Shown here piece after piece: positions 25,870-34,616 of a stretch of DNA of 64,000 bases. A model generated the notes under the pieces. That model was given only the letters and a program-made list of their open reading frames with translations. It was not told the origin of the DNA and did not search any database. How positions within the stretch are numbered: the first letter of the stretch is position 1; each line of letters starts with the position of its first letter. The DNA is from Flavobacteriales bacterium (GTDB lineage: Bacteria > Bacteroidota > Bacteroidia > Flavobacteriales_D > Crocinitomicaceae). A program made the translations under genes and the position numbers. Where the stretch lies: contig CANFJL010000012.1 in assembly GCA_947447525.1 (NCBI GenBank), positions 1 through 64,000 on the forward strand. Direction: 5' to 3'.

Positions 25870-26721
25870 TTAATGTGTTCTTGTCATCGTTTCAGGGACA
25901 CAAATAATAAAATCAGCCTTACCGATATTTTCTTTGTCAAATTTTTCTACCTCCAATTGGGTATGCGTAGAAATTGTAATGGACTTAATTCCAGGAGCAG
26001 ATTGATGTAAATACCATAAAATTCCTTGTTGATAATCACTGTGATAAGCCCCATTAAAATGGATGAATTTACTGTCTTTTTTCATCGATTTAAAAATAAA
26101 TTTCGCCATTGTTGCATCCTTAAACGCTTGTGAAGCAAGCATATTCCCCCCACCCATATGTGCTGCCATTTCGTTGAGAGCTGCGTATTGGCTCAAAGTA
26201 GAATCAATCTGAAAATCGATTGGAGCCATTTGTTCTTTAATTTTGGGAGATAAGGTATCTAGAGCAGCTCTTCCTTTTTTAAACAATAGAGAAGCATATT
26301 TTCGCTCTACATTGGAAGCAATACAGGCCAATTTATTCTTTTGCGCAAAATCAACAAGTGGTTTGTAATCCGTTTCATAATTGGGCCATAAGCGCAAAGA
26401 GTCTTTCAGTTTGTTGGCTGGAATTTTACCTTCCAAATAACGATTTAGAATTTCCTGTTGATCTTGTTCGAACATCTCGAATCCTAAAATTAATTTTTGC
26501 TGATGTACTTCATGTAAATCCACCAAAAGTTCATAGGAAAGCCAATGTGAAATAGGATTATCGTGATATTCTCCAAAAAATGTAATATCGGCTTGAGCAC
26601 AAGCTTTCTTCATTTTTGCATAAGATACTTGCTTCCCTTGACTATTGTAAATCAAATAGGCAGGCTTGTTTTGAGAAAAAGTAACAAATGGAATAAATAA
26701 TAAGAGGAATAAAAATTTCAT
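25870..26721 (-). CDS. ChaN-like haem-binding family lipoprotein or secreted protein
   Basis: The 283-residue protein has a signal peptide (about 1-16) and matches the ChaN/DUF399 family of the Tiki-like fold: ADITFFGEYHDNPISHW with E51, H53 and D54, then LGFEMFEQDQQEIL, LRLWPNYETDYKPLVDFA and HFNGAYHSDYQQGI. ChaN of Campylobacter binds haem and acts in iron uptake. No lipobox Cys is present, so it is likely periplasmic. It begins 32 nt after sufD, which hints at co-transcription with the Fe-S operon and a link to iron. Confidence 0.82.
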   Translation of the reverse strand: MKFLFLLLFIPFVTFSQNKPAYLIYNSQGKQVSYAKMKKACAQADITFFGEYHDNPISHWLSYELLVDLHEVHQQKLILGFEMFEQDQQEILNRYLEGKIPANKLKDSLRLWPNYETDYKPLVDFAQKNKLACIASNVERKYASLLFKKGRAALDTLSPKIKEQMAPIDFQIDSTLSQYAALNEMAAHMGGGNMLASQAFKDATMAKFIFKSMKKDSKFIHFNGAYHSDYQQGILWYLHQSAPGIKSITISTHTQLEVEKFDKENIGKADFIICVPETMTRTH

Positions 26722-26753
26722 GATAGCTTATTTTATTCCGAAGGTACTACTAT

Positions 26754-28022
26754 TTAGTCTTCTTGCAAGATAGAAAGATCCCAATTGAATCGTTCAGATA
26801 GTACTTGATTTAGAAAAGTAACTACGGCGGGGGAGGTTATTTTCTCAAATACATCCTGCATAAATGCTGTTAAGACAAGACGTCTTGCTGTTTTTTCACT
26901 AATGCCTCTTGACTGTAAATAAAAAATAGCCTCTTCATCTAATTGTCCAATCGTAGATCCATGCGAACATTTTACATCATCAGCATAAATTTCCAATTCT
27001 GGTTTTGAATTAACTGATGCTTCATCACCGATTAAAACATTTGCATTAGATTGAAAAGCCGCGATTTTCTGCGCATCAGGTCTTACAAATACTTTTCCGT
27101 TAAATACAGCTGTTGACTTTTCATCCATTACCCCTTTATACAATTCATAAGAATTGCAATTTGGTTTCATGTGATCTATTGTAGTGTGGTTATCGATATG
27201 TTGTATGCCCTTGCTTAGGTATGCTCCATTTAAAAAAGTTTCACAACCTTCACCATCGACGAATACATTGACATCATTTCGAACCCAATTTCCATTGAGC
27301 GTCAATGTTGTAAGTGTAAAATTGGAATTGTTTTTTTGATGGATATTCTCAGTTGAAAAATGAAAGTCTTCTCCTTCTTCATTTTGTATTTTATTGACAG
27401 AAAGAAAAGAATTTTCTTCTAAATGAAATTCAGAAACAATGTTTTTATAATTCTTTTTGCCATCAATGGAGCAATGGGAAACAATGAGCTCCATCTTACT
27501 ATCCTTTTCAAGAATAAATTGATTTCGATGAATTGCTGCTTGCTCTGTCCCTTCACTCAAGAAAATCAATTGAACTGGCTTGGTCAAGTTTACTCCTTTT
27601 CGCAACCAAACACACAAACCATTTTGAGCGTGAGTTTTATTAATATCAATCACATGACTGTTAATCTCAAAAGATTTCCATTCTTCTAAAGATAAATTAA
27701 CAGCTTCTTTAACTATAATTCCATCGGGAAGATCTTGAGAAAAATAGATGCATTGATCATTTTGAAAAACAAAAGTAAACGCTTCCTTTGTCAAGGAATA
27801 ATGCTCCCATGATATTGGGCTTGATGAACGTGTACTCAAATTTAAAGAAGCAATTCTATTTAAACGAGAATATTTCCAAGCTTCAGTTCTTGAGTTCGGA
27901 AATCCATTGAGGTGCAAACGTTCATTTGAAGCTGCAAGATCTTCTTCCTTTATTTTCAAAAGCGATACAGGAAGATTCTTTCTAAAAGATTCCATTTTTG
28001 ATGGTGCCACTATCTGTTCCAT
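26754..28022 (-). CDS. sufD: Fe-S cluster assembly protein SufD
   Basis: The 422-residue scaffold subunit shows the SufB/SufD beta-helix core (DVNVFVDGEGCETFLNGAYL, HIDNHTTIDHMKPNCNSYEL) and the conserved DDVKCSHGSTIGQLDEEAIF segment near residue 350, followed by the C-terminal helices. It forms the SufBC2D complex that builds Fe-S clusters under iron limitation or oxidative stress. It lies 7 nt after sufC in the order sufA-B-C-D. No sufS or sufE is present between here and the next convergent gene, so these must lie elsewhere. Confidence 0.94.
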   Translation of the reverse strand: MEQIVAPSKMESFRKNLPVSLLKIKEEDLAASNERLHLNGFPNSRTEAWKYSRLNRIASLNLSTRSSSPISWEHYSLTKEAFTFVFQNDQCIYFSQDLPDGIIVKEAVNLSLEEWKSFEINSHVIDINKTHAQNGLCVWLRKGVNLTKPVQLIFLSEGTEQAAIHRNQFILEKDSKMELIVSHCSIDGKKNYKNIVSEFHLEENSFLSVNKIQNEEGEDFHFSTENIHQKNNSNFTLTTLTLNGNWVRNDVNVFVDGEGCETFLNGAYLSKGIQHIDNHTTIDHMKPNCNSYELYKGVMDEKSTAVFNGKVFVRPDAQKIAAFQSNANVLIGDEASVNSKPELEIYADDVKCSHGSTIGQLDEEAIFYLQSRGISEKTARRLVLTAFMQDVFEKITSPAVVTFLNQVLSERFNWDLSILQED

Positions 28023-28029
28023 GTCTTAC

Positions 28030-28785
28030 TTAAACAGTTGGGTGAGCATCCTTAATCCAATCATAGCCTTTTTCTTCCAGTTCGAGCGCCAATTCCTTAC
28101 CGCCCGTTTTAACAATCTGTCCTTTATACAAGACATGAACGAAATCTGGAACGATATAATCTAATAAGCGCTGATAATGCGTTATAACAATGGCTGCATT
28201 TTCTGGAGATTTCAATTGATTGACACCGTTTGCAACTATACGAAGGGCATCAATATCCAATCCTGAATCTGTTTCATCAAGGATGGCCAATTTAGGAGCA
28301 AGCATTGCCATTTGAAAAATTTCATTTCTTTTCTTTTCACCACCAGAAAATCCTTCATTCACAGATCTAGAAGCCAATTTACTGTCCAATTCAACAAGAG
28401 CTGATTTTTCTCTAACCAAGCTCATAAAGTCTTTTGCAGATAAAGATTCTTCGCCTTTATACGCTCTTATTTCATTGATTGCGGTTCTTAAAAAATTCAC
28501 ATTAGAAACACCCGGTATTTCAACTGGATATTGAAAAGCGAGAAACAACCCTTCTCTTGCACGGTCTTCTGTGGATAAAGACAATAAGTCTGTGCCTTCA
28601 AAAATAACTTCTCCTGCCGTAATTTCATAAGCATCTCTTCCGGCTAAAACAGACGCTAAGGTTGATTTACCAGCACCATTAGGCCCCATTATAGCATGAA
28701 CTTCACCAGTATTTACCGTTAAATTTAATCCTCGAAGGATTTCTTTTCCGTCAATACTAGCATGTAAATTTTTAATCGTAATCAT
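28030..28785 (-). CDS. sufC: Fe-S cluster assembly ATPase SufC
   Basis: The 251-residue ABC-type ATPase has Walker [10 protein letters not shown] (34-42), the SufC-specific [16 protein letters not shown] segment, the signature [12 protein letters not shown] and Walker [13 protein letters not shown], followed by the D-loop and ITHYQRLL. It powers conformational change in the SufB-SufD scaffold. The gene sits between sufB (24 nt) and sufD (7 nt), consistent with one transcript. Confidence 0.97.
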   Translation of the reverse strand: MITIKNLHASIDGKEILRGLNLTVNTGEVHAIMGPNGAGKSTLASVLAGRDAYEITAGEVIFEGTDLLSLSTEDRAREGLFLAFQYPVEIPGVSNVNFLRTAINEIRAYKGEESLSAKDFMSLVREKSALVELDSKLASRSVNEGFSGGEKKRNEIFQMAMLAPKLAILDETDSGLDIDALRIVANGVNQLKSPENAAIVITHYQRLLDYIVPDFVHVLYKGQIVKTGGKELALELEEKGYDWIKDAHPTV

Positions 28786-28809
28786 GGTTATTTTTTATTT
28801 TAAATAGGT

Positions 28810-30258
28810 TTACCCTACACTTCCTTCTAAACTTATCGTTAATAATTTTTGCGCTTCGACAGCAAATTCCATCGGCAATTGATTTAAGACTTCTTTACAA
28901 TAGCCATTTACAATCAAGCCAATTGCTTTCTCTTCACCTATTCCTCTTTGTTTGCAATAGAACAATTGATCTTCTCCAATTTTAGAAGTAGTTGCCTCAT
29001 GTTCAATTTTAGCCGTACTATTTTTACATTCTATATAAGGGAAAGTATGAGCACCACATTCGCTAGACATAAGAAGAGAATCACATTGAGAAAAATTACG
29101 CGCATTTTTCGCAGATTTGTGAATCTGCACTAAACCGCGGTATGAATTTTGAGATTTTCCTGCTGAAATACCTTTTGAAATAATCGTGCTTTTGGTATTT
29201 TTTCCGAGATGAATCATTTTAGTTCCCGTATCTGCTTGCTGGTAATTGTTGGTTACAGCAACGGAATAAAACTCACCAATAGAATGATCCCCTTTTAAAA
29301 TACAAGAAGGATATTTCCAAGTAACTGCAGAACCCGTTTCAACTTGCGTCCAAGAAATTTTGGAATTGGTATGACAAATTCCTCTTTTGGTAACAAAATT
29401 GAAAATTCCACCCAAACCGTTTTTATCTCCAGGATACCAATTTTGTACCGTAGAATATTTTATTTCCGCATTATCAAGAGCAATTAATTCTACAACTGCC
29501 GCATGCAACTGATTTTCATCTCTTTGAGGAGCAGTACATCCCTCTAAATAAGAAACATAAGATCCTTCATCAGCAACTACTAAAGTTCTTTCAAACTGTC
29601 CTGTTCCACCAGCGTTAATTCTAAAATAGGTAGACAATTCCATTGGACAACGCACACCTTTTGGAATGTAGCAGAAGGAACCATCAGTAAACACTGCATT
29701 ATTTAATGCAGCATAAAAATTATCAGATGTAGGAACAACTGTCCCCATATATTTACGCACTAAGTCTGGATGATTTTGCACCGCTTCTGAAAAGGAGCAA
29801 AAAATAATTCCAAGTTCACCTAATTTTTCTTTAAAAGAAGTCGCAACAGAGACAGAATCCATAACAAAATCTACTGCTACGCCAGTTAAGCGTTGTTGCT
29901 CTTCCATAGAAATACCCAATTTGGCCATGGTGGCTTTCATTTCTGGATCAACATCATCCCAAGATTCATATTTTTTGGACTGCTTAGGAGCTGAATAATA
30001 CGCTATATTTTGAAAATCAGGTTTTTTATACTTTACATGCGCCCAATTTGGCTCTTCCATCGTTTTCCAAACATTATAGGCGTGCAGACGATGCTCTAGC
30101 AACCAGAGAGGTTCCTCTTTTTTATTTGAAATCAATCGAATTACATCTTCACTTAATCCAATCGGAATAGTGTCAGAATCAATTGGGGTAACAAAACCAA
30201 ATTTATATTCTTGATTTTCTAACTCTTCCGCTAAGTTTTCTTCCGTATAATTGGCCAT
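28810..30258 (-). CDS. sufB: Fe-S cluster assembly scaffold SufB
   Basis: The 482-residue protein matches SufB over its length: [68 protein letters not shown] and [20 protein letters not shown], where the Cys and Glu involved in cluster assembly reside. Its length is standard. It starts 12 nt after sufA. SufB is the site of nascent cluster formation in SufBC2D. Confidence 0.97.
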   Translation of the reverse strand: MANYTEENLAEELENQEYKFGFVTPIDSDTIPIGLSEDVIRLISNKKEEPLWLLEHRLHAYNVWKTMEEPNWAHVKYKKPDFQNIAYYSAPKQSKKYESWDDVDPEMKATMAKLGISMEEQQRLTGVAVDFVMDSVSVATSFKEKLGELGIIFCSFSEAVQNHPDLVRKYMGTVVPTSDNFYAALNNAVFTDGSFCYIPKGVRCPMELSTYFRINAGGTGQFERTLVVADEGSYVSYLEGCTAPQRDENQLHAAVVELIALDNAEIKYSTVQNWYPGDKNGLGGIFNFVTKRGICHTNSKISWTQVETGSAVTWKYPSCILKGDHSIGEFYSVAVTNNYQQADTGTKMIHLGKNTKSTIISKGISAGKSQNSYRGLVQIHKSAKNARNFSQCDSLLMSSECGAHTFPYIECKNSTAKIEHEATTSKIGEDQLFYCKQRGIGEEKAIGLIVNGYCKEVLNQLPMEFAVEAQKLLTISLEGSVG

Positions 30259-30270
30259 TTAATGAAAGAA

Positions 30271-30594
30271 TTAAACTGAAAAAGATTCTCCGCAGCCACA
30301 AGTACGGTCAGCATTTGGATTTACGAAAACAAAACCTTTCCCGTTTAATCCACCGGAAAAGTCTAAAGTGGTTCCAATCAAATACAAATAACTCTTATTG
30401 TCAACAACTACTTTTACACCATTGTCTTCAAAACTGGAATCACCTTCCTTGTCTTCATTGTCAAAAGTAAGTTGATACATTAATCCCGAACATCCACCGC
30501 CTTGAACACCAACACGAATAAAATAGCCGTCTTTTCCTTCATCTTCCATAAGACGAAGCGCTTGCTTTTTTGCGTAATCAGTTACAGTTATCAT
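30271..30594 (-). CDS. A-type Fe-S carrier protein (SufA/IscA/ErpA-like)
   Basis: The 107-residue protein has the HesB family fold with the three cluster-binding cysteines C35 (GGGCSGLMY), C99 and C101 (TCGCGESFSV). It would carry clusters from the Suf scaffold to target proteins. It is the first gene of the suf operon and has a well-formed promoter 46 nt upstream of its start. SufA, IscA and ErpA cannot be separated by sequence alone. Confidence 0.93.
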   Translation of the reverse strand: MITVTDYAKKQALRLMEDEGKDGYFIRVGVQGGGCSGLMYQLTFDNEDKEGDSSFEDNGVKVVVDNKSYLYLIGTTLDFSGGLNGKGFVFVNPNADRTCGCGESFSV

Positions 30595-30640
30595 GACTTT
30601 CTTTATTTAGATTAATTATAAATAATCTTTACTTAGGATG

Positions 30641-30672
30641 CAAAAGTACCACATTAAAGGATTTTCCACAAA
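30641..30672 (-). promoter_or_regulatory. Promoter of the suf operon
   Basis: On the minus strand TTTG (30669-30672), a 20-nt spacer and TACTTTTG (30641-30648) match the Bacteroidota consensus. The 5' leader is about 40 nt. No IscR- or Fur-like palindrome was identified. Confidence 0.75.
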
Positions 30673-30822
30673 TTTTTAAGCATTTATATCACTAGAATTA
30701 AAAAGTTTATTTGCCCTATATTCATCAAATAAGTTCAATTATTCGAATTATAACCCCATCTATTCATCTAGTGCACATTTATAATTAAAATAAAATATCT
30801 TAGATATGAAATAAGAAGAGAT
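30673..30822. other. Intergenic sequence upstream of the candidate ncRNA
   Basis: I see no gene here. A perfect 6-bp inverted repeat ATATCT-T-AGATAT lies at 30795-30807, overlapping TATCTTAG (30796-30803), one base from TAnnTTTG. This could be the promoter of the RNA at 30823, whose start would then be about 10-15 nt upstream of the closing stem. Confidence 0.4.
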
Positions 30823-30938
30823 ACAGGTCGCTTCTTATGTTGAAATAATGTTGAAGTCTGCTTGGAGAGGCAGTTTTATTTTCTAGTTTAATAATCACAT
30901 TAGTAATTTCGCCAACCTAAGAAGCGCCTGTTTTTTTT
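30823..30938 (+). ncRNA. Structured RNA, candidate 6S-Flavo-like
   Basis: A long closing stem pairs 30823-30842 with 30913-30931: 5 bp (ACAGG/CCTGT), a bulged U, 9 bp (CGCTTCTTA/TAAGAAGCG), one mismatch, then 4 bp (GTTG/CAAC). Inside, TAATGT (30846-30851) pairs with ACATTA (30897-30902), and CTGC/GCAG (858-861 and 870-873, plus 30000) makes an apical hairpin. A T8 run follows the closing stem. A rod with a large interior bubble, about 110 nt, ending in a U-tract is the plan of the 6S-Flavo RNA of Bacteroidota. No open frame explains it. The structure is clear; the 6S identity is inference. Confidence 0.6.
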
Positions 30939-30978
30939 ATTAAATGACCACTCAGACTTTAACCGGTCTACAAAAAGG

Positions 30979-31003
30979 AAATGAGCTTCGGCTCATTTTT
31001 TTA
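30979..31003. terminator. Bidirectional terminator with TTCG loop
   Basis: AAATGAGC-TTCG-GCTCATTT is followed by T on the plus strand, and on the minus strand by CCTTTTT. It is 35 nt past the stop of the cyclase gene, so its likely job is ending that minus-strand transcript; it would also stop plus-strand read-through from the ncRNA. Confidence 0.85.
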
Positions 31004-31037
31004 TGCCTAAAAATTCAAGAAGATATCAATAGTGAGC

Positions 31038-31775
31038 CTATACTTTTTCGATCTGGTATAAAACCGGTCTGCTTGGGCTTGCGTCATTTTCAAAAGGAGC
31101 GATTTGTAATTCCAATAAATACAAACCATCCTTTATTTCATCTTTTACATAGATCAATTCAGTGATGGTTCGATCTAATCTATTTACTTCTGGGACTTCC
31201 CAAAAAGCGTGATGAAATGCCAATTCGCCTCCATCTTTCTCTTTATCTACTGAAGGTAAATCCAATAGAAGATGTTTAACTTTCAATTTATTTAACAAGG
31301 GAATCATCTCTAATGAGAGGAAAGGAGGATTGGTATCCGCGTAATTCAGGGCTATTTTATCACTGGTATTGGGGAGACTTCGAATCACCAGTGCCTCTAT
31401 TTCATCTATCCCATCAGGTAAACTCTTTAAGTTGATGACACGATCTCCATTATCTTGTATTTCAGGTGAACAAGAAATTAAAAGTGCTTTAAAAAAATAA
31501 TTTTTTACCACTTTATTCACTGAAAAAACTTCAGGTGTAATGTGACCACAAGATTCTGTATGGGTGCCATGACCATGAGGATTAAATAAGATCGAACGAA
31601 AATTAACATCCCCTCCTTCCTTTACACACCCAAGGAAACCATTTTCACGGACTGGCTCCATAATTGGAGGTTTTACATACCAAGCACTTAAGGTTTGATG
31701 TTCGGAAACACTCAAAGAAATATCGAGTGGTTGATCTGTTTCGAAAAACGAATCTTGATTCAAGTATAGACGCAT
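31038..31775 (-). CDS. Cyclase family protein (kynurenine formamidase-like)
   Basis: The 245-residue metal-dependent hydrolase carries the family metal motif HGHGTHTESCGH (about 69-80) and the Asp/Glu-rich DLPSVDKEKDGG with the later AFHHAFWEVP segment. Relatives include arylformamidase (KynB) and uncharacterised cyclases. The ATG at 31775 is chosen because a TAAATTTG promoter box ends 6 nt before it; a TTG at 31793 would lie upstream of that box. No other kynurenine-pathway gene is nearby, so the substrate is uncertain. Confidence 0.85.
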   Translation of the reverse strand: MRLYLNQDSFFETDQPLDISLSVSEHQTLSAWYVKPPIMEPVRENGFLGCVKEGGDVNFRSILFNPHGHGTHTESCGHITPEVFSVNKVVKNYFFKALLISCSPEIQDNGDRVINLKSLPDGIDEIEALVIRSLPNTSDKIALNYADTNPPFLSLEMIPLLNKLKVKHLLLDLPSVDKEKDGGELAFHHAFWEVPEVNRLDRTITELIYVKDEIKDGLYLLELQIAPFENDASPSRPVLYQIEKV

Positions 31776-31781
31776 AATATT

Positions 31782-31813
31782 CAAATTTATCAATAATCGG
31801 CAAGTTAATTCAA
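31782..31813 (-). promoter_or_regulatory. Promoter of the cyclase gene
   Basis: On the minus strand TTG (31811-31813), 21 nt and TAAATTTG (31782-31789) match the consensus. The box ends 6 nt before the ATG, giving a leader of 0-2 nt. Confidence 0.7.
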
Positions 31814-31867
31814 CATCGAGTGTTGAAATTGTTCTGCAACTATAAATGTGTAGTATAATTTTGCTTG

Positions 31868-31875
31868 TATCTTTG
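31868..31875 (+). promoter_or_regulatory. -7 box of a predicted leaderless promoter (glyS)
   Basis: TATCTTTG ends 4 nt before the ATG at 31880. A second box TAATTTTG lies at 31856-31863. No clear TTG at -33 was found for either. Confidence 0.6.
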
Positions 31876-31879
31876 TACT

Positions 31880-33424
31880 ATGGAACAAAATCAAGATAAA
31901 TTAAAAGAGATTATTTCTCACTCAAAAGAATACGGATTCATTTTTCCATCCTCCGAAATATATGATGGATTGGCGGCTACTTATGATTATGGCCAATTGG
32001 GTGTGGAGTTAAAAAATAATATAAAAGCATATTGGTGGAAATCAATGGTTCAAATGCACAGTAACATCGTTGGACTTGACACTTCAATTTTCATGCATCC
32101 TACTATTTGGGAAGCTTCCGGACATGTTGATGCTTTTAACGATCCATTAATTGATAATAAAGATTCTAAGAAAAGATACCGTGCAGATGTACTCATTGAA
32201 GAACATTTAGAAAAAATTAAGCAAAAGATTGACAAAGAAGTTACCAAAGCAAAAGAAAGATTTGGGGCTGCTTTTGATGAAGATCAATTTAGAGCAACCA
32301 ATCCGAATGTTTTACGGAATGCCGAGAAAATATTGACCATTGAAAATCGCATGCGTTCAACTCTTGGGGCAAATGACCTTGAAGGTGTGCGCCAATTAAT
32401 AATTGATTTAGAAATTGTTTGTCCTGTTTCAGGAACAAAAAACTGGACAGAGGTACGACAATTCAACTTGATGTTCTCAACAGAAATGGGATCTGTAGCA
32501 GGGGATGCCTCCACTATTTATCTTCGACCAGAGACCGCTCAAGGGATCTTTGTTAATTTCTTGAATGTTCAAAAATCAGGGAGAATGAAAATTCCTTTTG
32601 GTATTGCACAGATTGGTAAAGCATTCCGAAACGAAATTGTAGCACGTCAATTCATTTTTAGAATGCGAGAATTCGAACAAATGGAAATGCAGTTTTTTGT
32701 GCAACCAGGAGAGGAAATGAAATGGTACGACTATTGGAAAAATCAACGTATTCAATGGCATAAGAACTTAGGTCTTGGAGATAGCAATTATCGTTTTCAC
32801 GATCATATTAAATTAGCGCACTACGCTAATGCTGCGGCGGACATTGAATTTAATTACCCGATGGGCTTCAAAGAATTAGAAGGAATCCACTCCAGAACAG
32901 ATTTTGACTTAAAACAACATGAAAAGTTTTCGGGAAAAAAATTACAGTATTTTGATACCGTATTAAATGAAAACTATGTTCCGTTTGTAGTAGAAACTTC
33001 CGTCGGTTTGGACCGCATGTTTTTATCTGTTTTAAGTGCTTCTTTCAAAAACGAAGCCTTAGAGGATGGAACCTCTAGGATTGTTTTATCTATTCCACCA
33101 GCGCTTGCTCCCTATAAAGTAGCTATATTACCTTTAATTAAAAAAGATGGATTACCAGAAAAAGCAATGGAAATAATGAAGGAATTGCAATTTGACTTTT
33201 CAGTTCAATATGACGAAAAAGACTCTATTGGAAAAAGATACAGAAGGCAAGATGCCATTGGTACCCCATTCGCTGTGACCATTGATCATCAAAGTTTAGA
33301 AGACAATATGCTCACCATTCGACACAGAGATACAATGCTTCAAGAGCGCATTCCAATTGCATCCTTAGCTGCATTTTTAACAGAGAAAACGGGATGGAGC
33401 TCCTTGCTTAAAAATTTAAATTAA
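31880..33424 (+). CDS. glyS: Glycyl-tRNA synthetase, single-chain type
   Basis: The 514-residue class II synthetase charges tRNA-Gly. It is the eukaryote/archaea-like homodimer type found in many Bacteroidota, not the bacterial two-subunit form. Signatures are YDYGQLGVELKNNIKAYWW, STIYLRPETAQGIFVNF (motif 2 region), GKAFRNEIVARQFIFRMREF and the motif 3 segment VVETSVGLDRMFL, followed by an anticodon-binding C-terminus. An in-frame TTG at 31865 lies inside the promoter, so the ATG at 31880 is the start. A secreted-protein gene follows after 4 nt. Confidence 0.96.
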   Translation: MEQNQDKLKEIISHSKEYGFIFPSSEIYDGLAATYDYGQLGVELKNNIKAYWWKSMVQMHSNIVGLDTSIFMHPTIWEASGHVDAFNDPLIDNKDSKKRYRADVLIEEHLEKIKQKIDKEVTKAKERFGAAFDEDQFRATNPNVLRNAEKILTIENRMRSTLGANDLEGVRQLIIDLEIVCPVSGTKNWTEVRQFNLMFSTEMGSVAGDASTIYLRPETAQGIFVNFLNVQKSGRMKIPFGIAQIGKAFRNEIVARQFIFRMREFEQMEMQFFVQPGEEMKWYDYWKNQRIQWHKNLGLGDSNYRFHDHIKLAHYANAAADIEFNYPMGFKELEGIHSRTDFDLKQHEKFSGKKLQYFDTVLNENYVPFVVETSVGLDRMFLSVLSASFKNEALEDGTSRIVLSIPPALAPYKVAILPLIKKDGLPEKAMEIMKELQFDFSVQYDEKDSIGKRYRRQDAIGTPFAVTIDHQSLEDNMLTIRHRDTMLQERIPIASLAAFLTEKTGWSSLLKNLN

Positions 33425-33428
33425 GGCC

Positions 33429-34319
33429 TTGAAAGCAAATCCTATTCTGATTATTATAATAATTGCATGCTCTAATTGCTGGGGACAATTTATTGATAAT
33501 TCAAATGGTGACGCCTTTACTACTACACCCTTTTTTAATACGGAATTTGTCAAATCAAGCCACCTTAAATCTATCAAAGGGACGATTTCTATTAAGAAAC
33601 AAAATGATATGTTTAGAGAGCAGAAAGGTCACTATGCCTATTATTTTAATGAAAAGGGCCAAATTATTACCATTGAAGAAATACATCAATTTGGAACAAA
33701 AATAGATACCCTGAAGCAATGTTATGGCTACGATACCTTAGGTCATTTAATTTATCATAAAACGGAATCTCATGGCGCAACCCTTTCCACCTATTACCAA
33801 TACAATGAAGAAGGACGGATAATTTTATTAGAGAAATATAATGAAAGTGGTACAAGTATAACAAAAGGAGGAGATAAAAATCTTTTACTTAAAGAACATT
33901 TGGAATATCAAAAATCGGATTCGCTTTTAGTAAAAAAGAAATTCAATAATTACGGTCTGCCTTATTCAACCGAGACCTTTATTTACTCGAAAGAAGGCTA
34001 TTTACTGAAATCAAATGAACAATTAAAAATGGTTGGAACCAGCTATAATAAGCACTATTCTTACAACGAAAAAGGATTGCTTTCCTCCATATCATCTTTT
34101 TATAATGATGATAAAGATGCCTATGAGGAATTGTGTTTCAGTTATGATTTATATGGAAACCTATACGCGAAACATCTTATGAGTATGGGGCAACTTACCA
34201 AAGAGATCCAAGTAATTTATAATGAGAAAAACTATTTATTTTCCTATATCATTTATCATGACCTTTCAAATGGGTCAATGGAATTAATTAAATTTGAAAG
34301 CCCAATAAAATTTCAGTAA
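33429..34319 (+). CDS. Secreted protein with YD/RHS-like repeats
   Basis: The 296-residue protein begins with a signal peptide (MKANPILIIIIIACSNCWGQ) read from a TTG start 4 nt after glyS; no in-frame ATG precedes the signal region, so the TTG is required. The mature part has repeated YD-like units such as YAYYFNEKGQIITIEE, YGYDTLGHLIYHK, YYQYNEEGRIILLEKY and YSYNEKGLLSSI. These resemble the short beta-hairpin repeats of RHS-type proteins, though no toxin domain is present. It may be translated by coupling to glyS. The function is unknown. Confidence 0.7.
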   Translation: MKANPILIIIIIACSNCWGQFIDNSNGDAFTTTPFFNTEFVKSSHLKSIKGTISIKKQNDMFREQKGHYAYYFNEKGQIITIEEIHQFGTKIDTLKQCYGYDTLGHLIYHKTESHGATLSTYYQYNEEGRIILLEKYNESGTSITKGGDKNLLLKEHLEYQKSDSLLVKKKFNNYGLPYSTETFIYSKEGYLLKSNEQLKMVGTSYNKHYSYNEKGLLSSISSFYNDDKDAYEELCFSYDLYGNLYAKHLMSMGQLTKEIQVIYNEKNYLFSYIIYHDLSNGSMELIKFESPIKFQ

Positions 34320-34324
34320 AAAAA

Positions 34325-34432
34325 TTATTTCTTCTTCGCGCTCACAACAAATGCTATAATAAAAATAAGCATTAAGCCTCCAAAAACAAAAAAGAAGGAT
34401 TCCATTCCAGTTTCAGCTAAATATAGATTCAT
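34325..34432 (-). CDS. Small single-span membrane peptide (35 aa)
   Basis: A minus-strand frame from ATG at 34432 to TAA at 34325 encodes MNLYLAETGMESF followed by a hydrophobic helix (about 12-31) and the tail SAKKK. It would be a single-pass peptide with a cytoplasmic basic tail. LAETG plus helix plus lysines resembles a sortase signal, but this is probably chance, as sortase systems are not typical of Flavobacteriales. It ends 5 nt from the convergent gene at 34319. Small size limits confidence. Confidence 0.4.
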   Translation of the reverse strand: MNLYLAETGMESFFFVFGGLMLIFIIAFVVSAKKK

Positions 34433-34597
34433 GGCTCTGATATTAATGTATTCTAAGGTATTGATTATAAGTTATTTATTATGGTCAAATGAATATCCAT
34501 TTACTTTGAATTAGCGAAGGACTATAGTTCATGAATATTAGCTTATATGTGAAAAAGTTTATTCCCAAAATCTACTCCTCATCCCGTTGACTTTTCT

Positions 34598-34605
34598 TAT
34601 TTTTG
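34598..34605 (+). promoter_or_regulatory. -7 box of the aspS promoter
   Basis: TATTTTTG ends 11 nt before the aspS ATG at 34617, implying a 5' leader of only a few bases. No TTG at the right distance was found. Confidence 0.5.
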
Positions 34606-34616
34606 TGAAAAAAAAT

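Noticed and set aside
30944..31165. A 73-codon plus-strand frame starting just after the candidate ncRNA.
   Set aside because: It runs through a terminator hairpin and into the 3' end of the cyclase gene on the other strand, and the peptide has no plausible features.
34411..34432. LAETG motif as a true sortase signal.
   Set aside because: The motif is at the N-terminus of a 35-residue peptide with no secreted domain before it, and sortase anchoring is not typical of this phylum.
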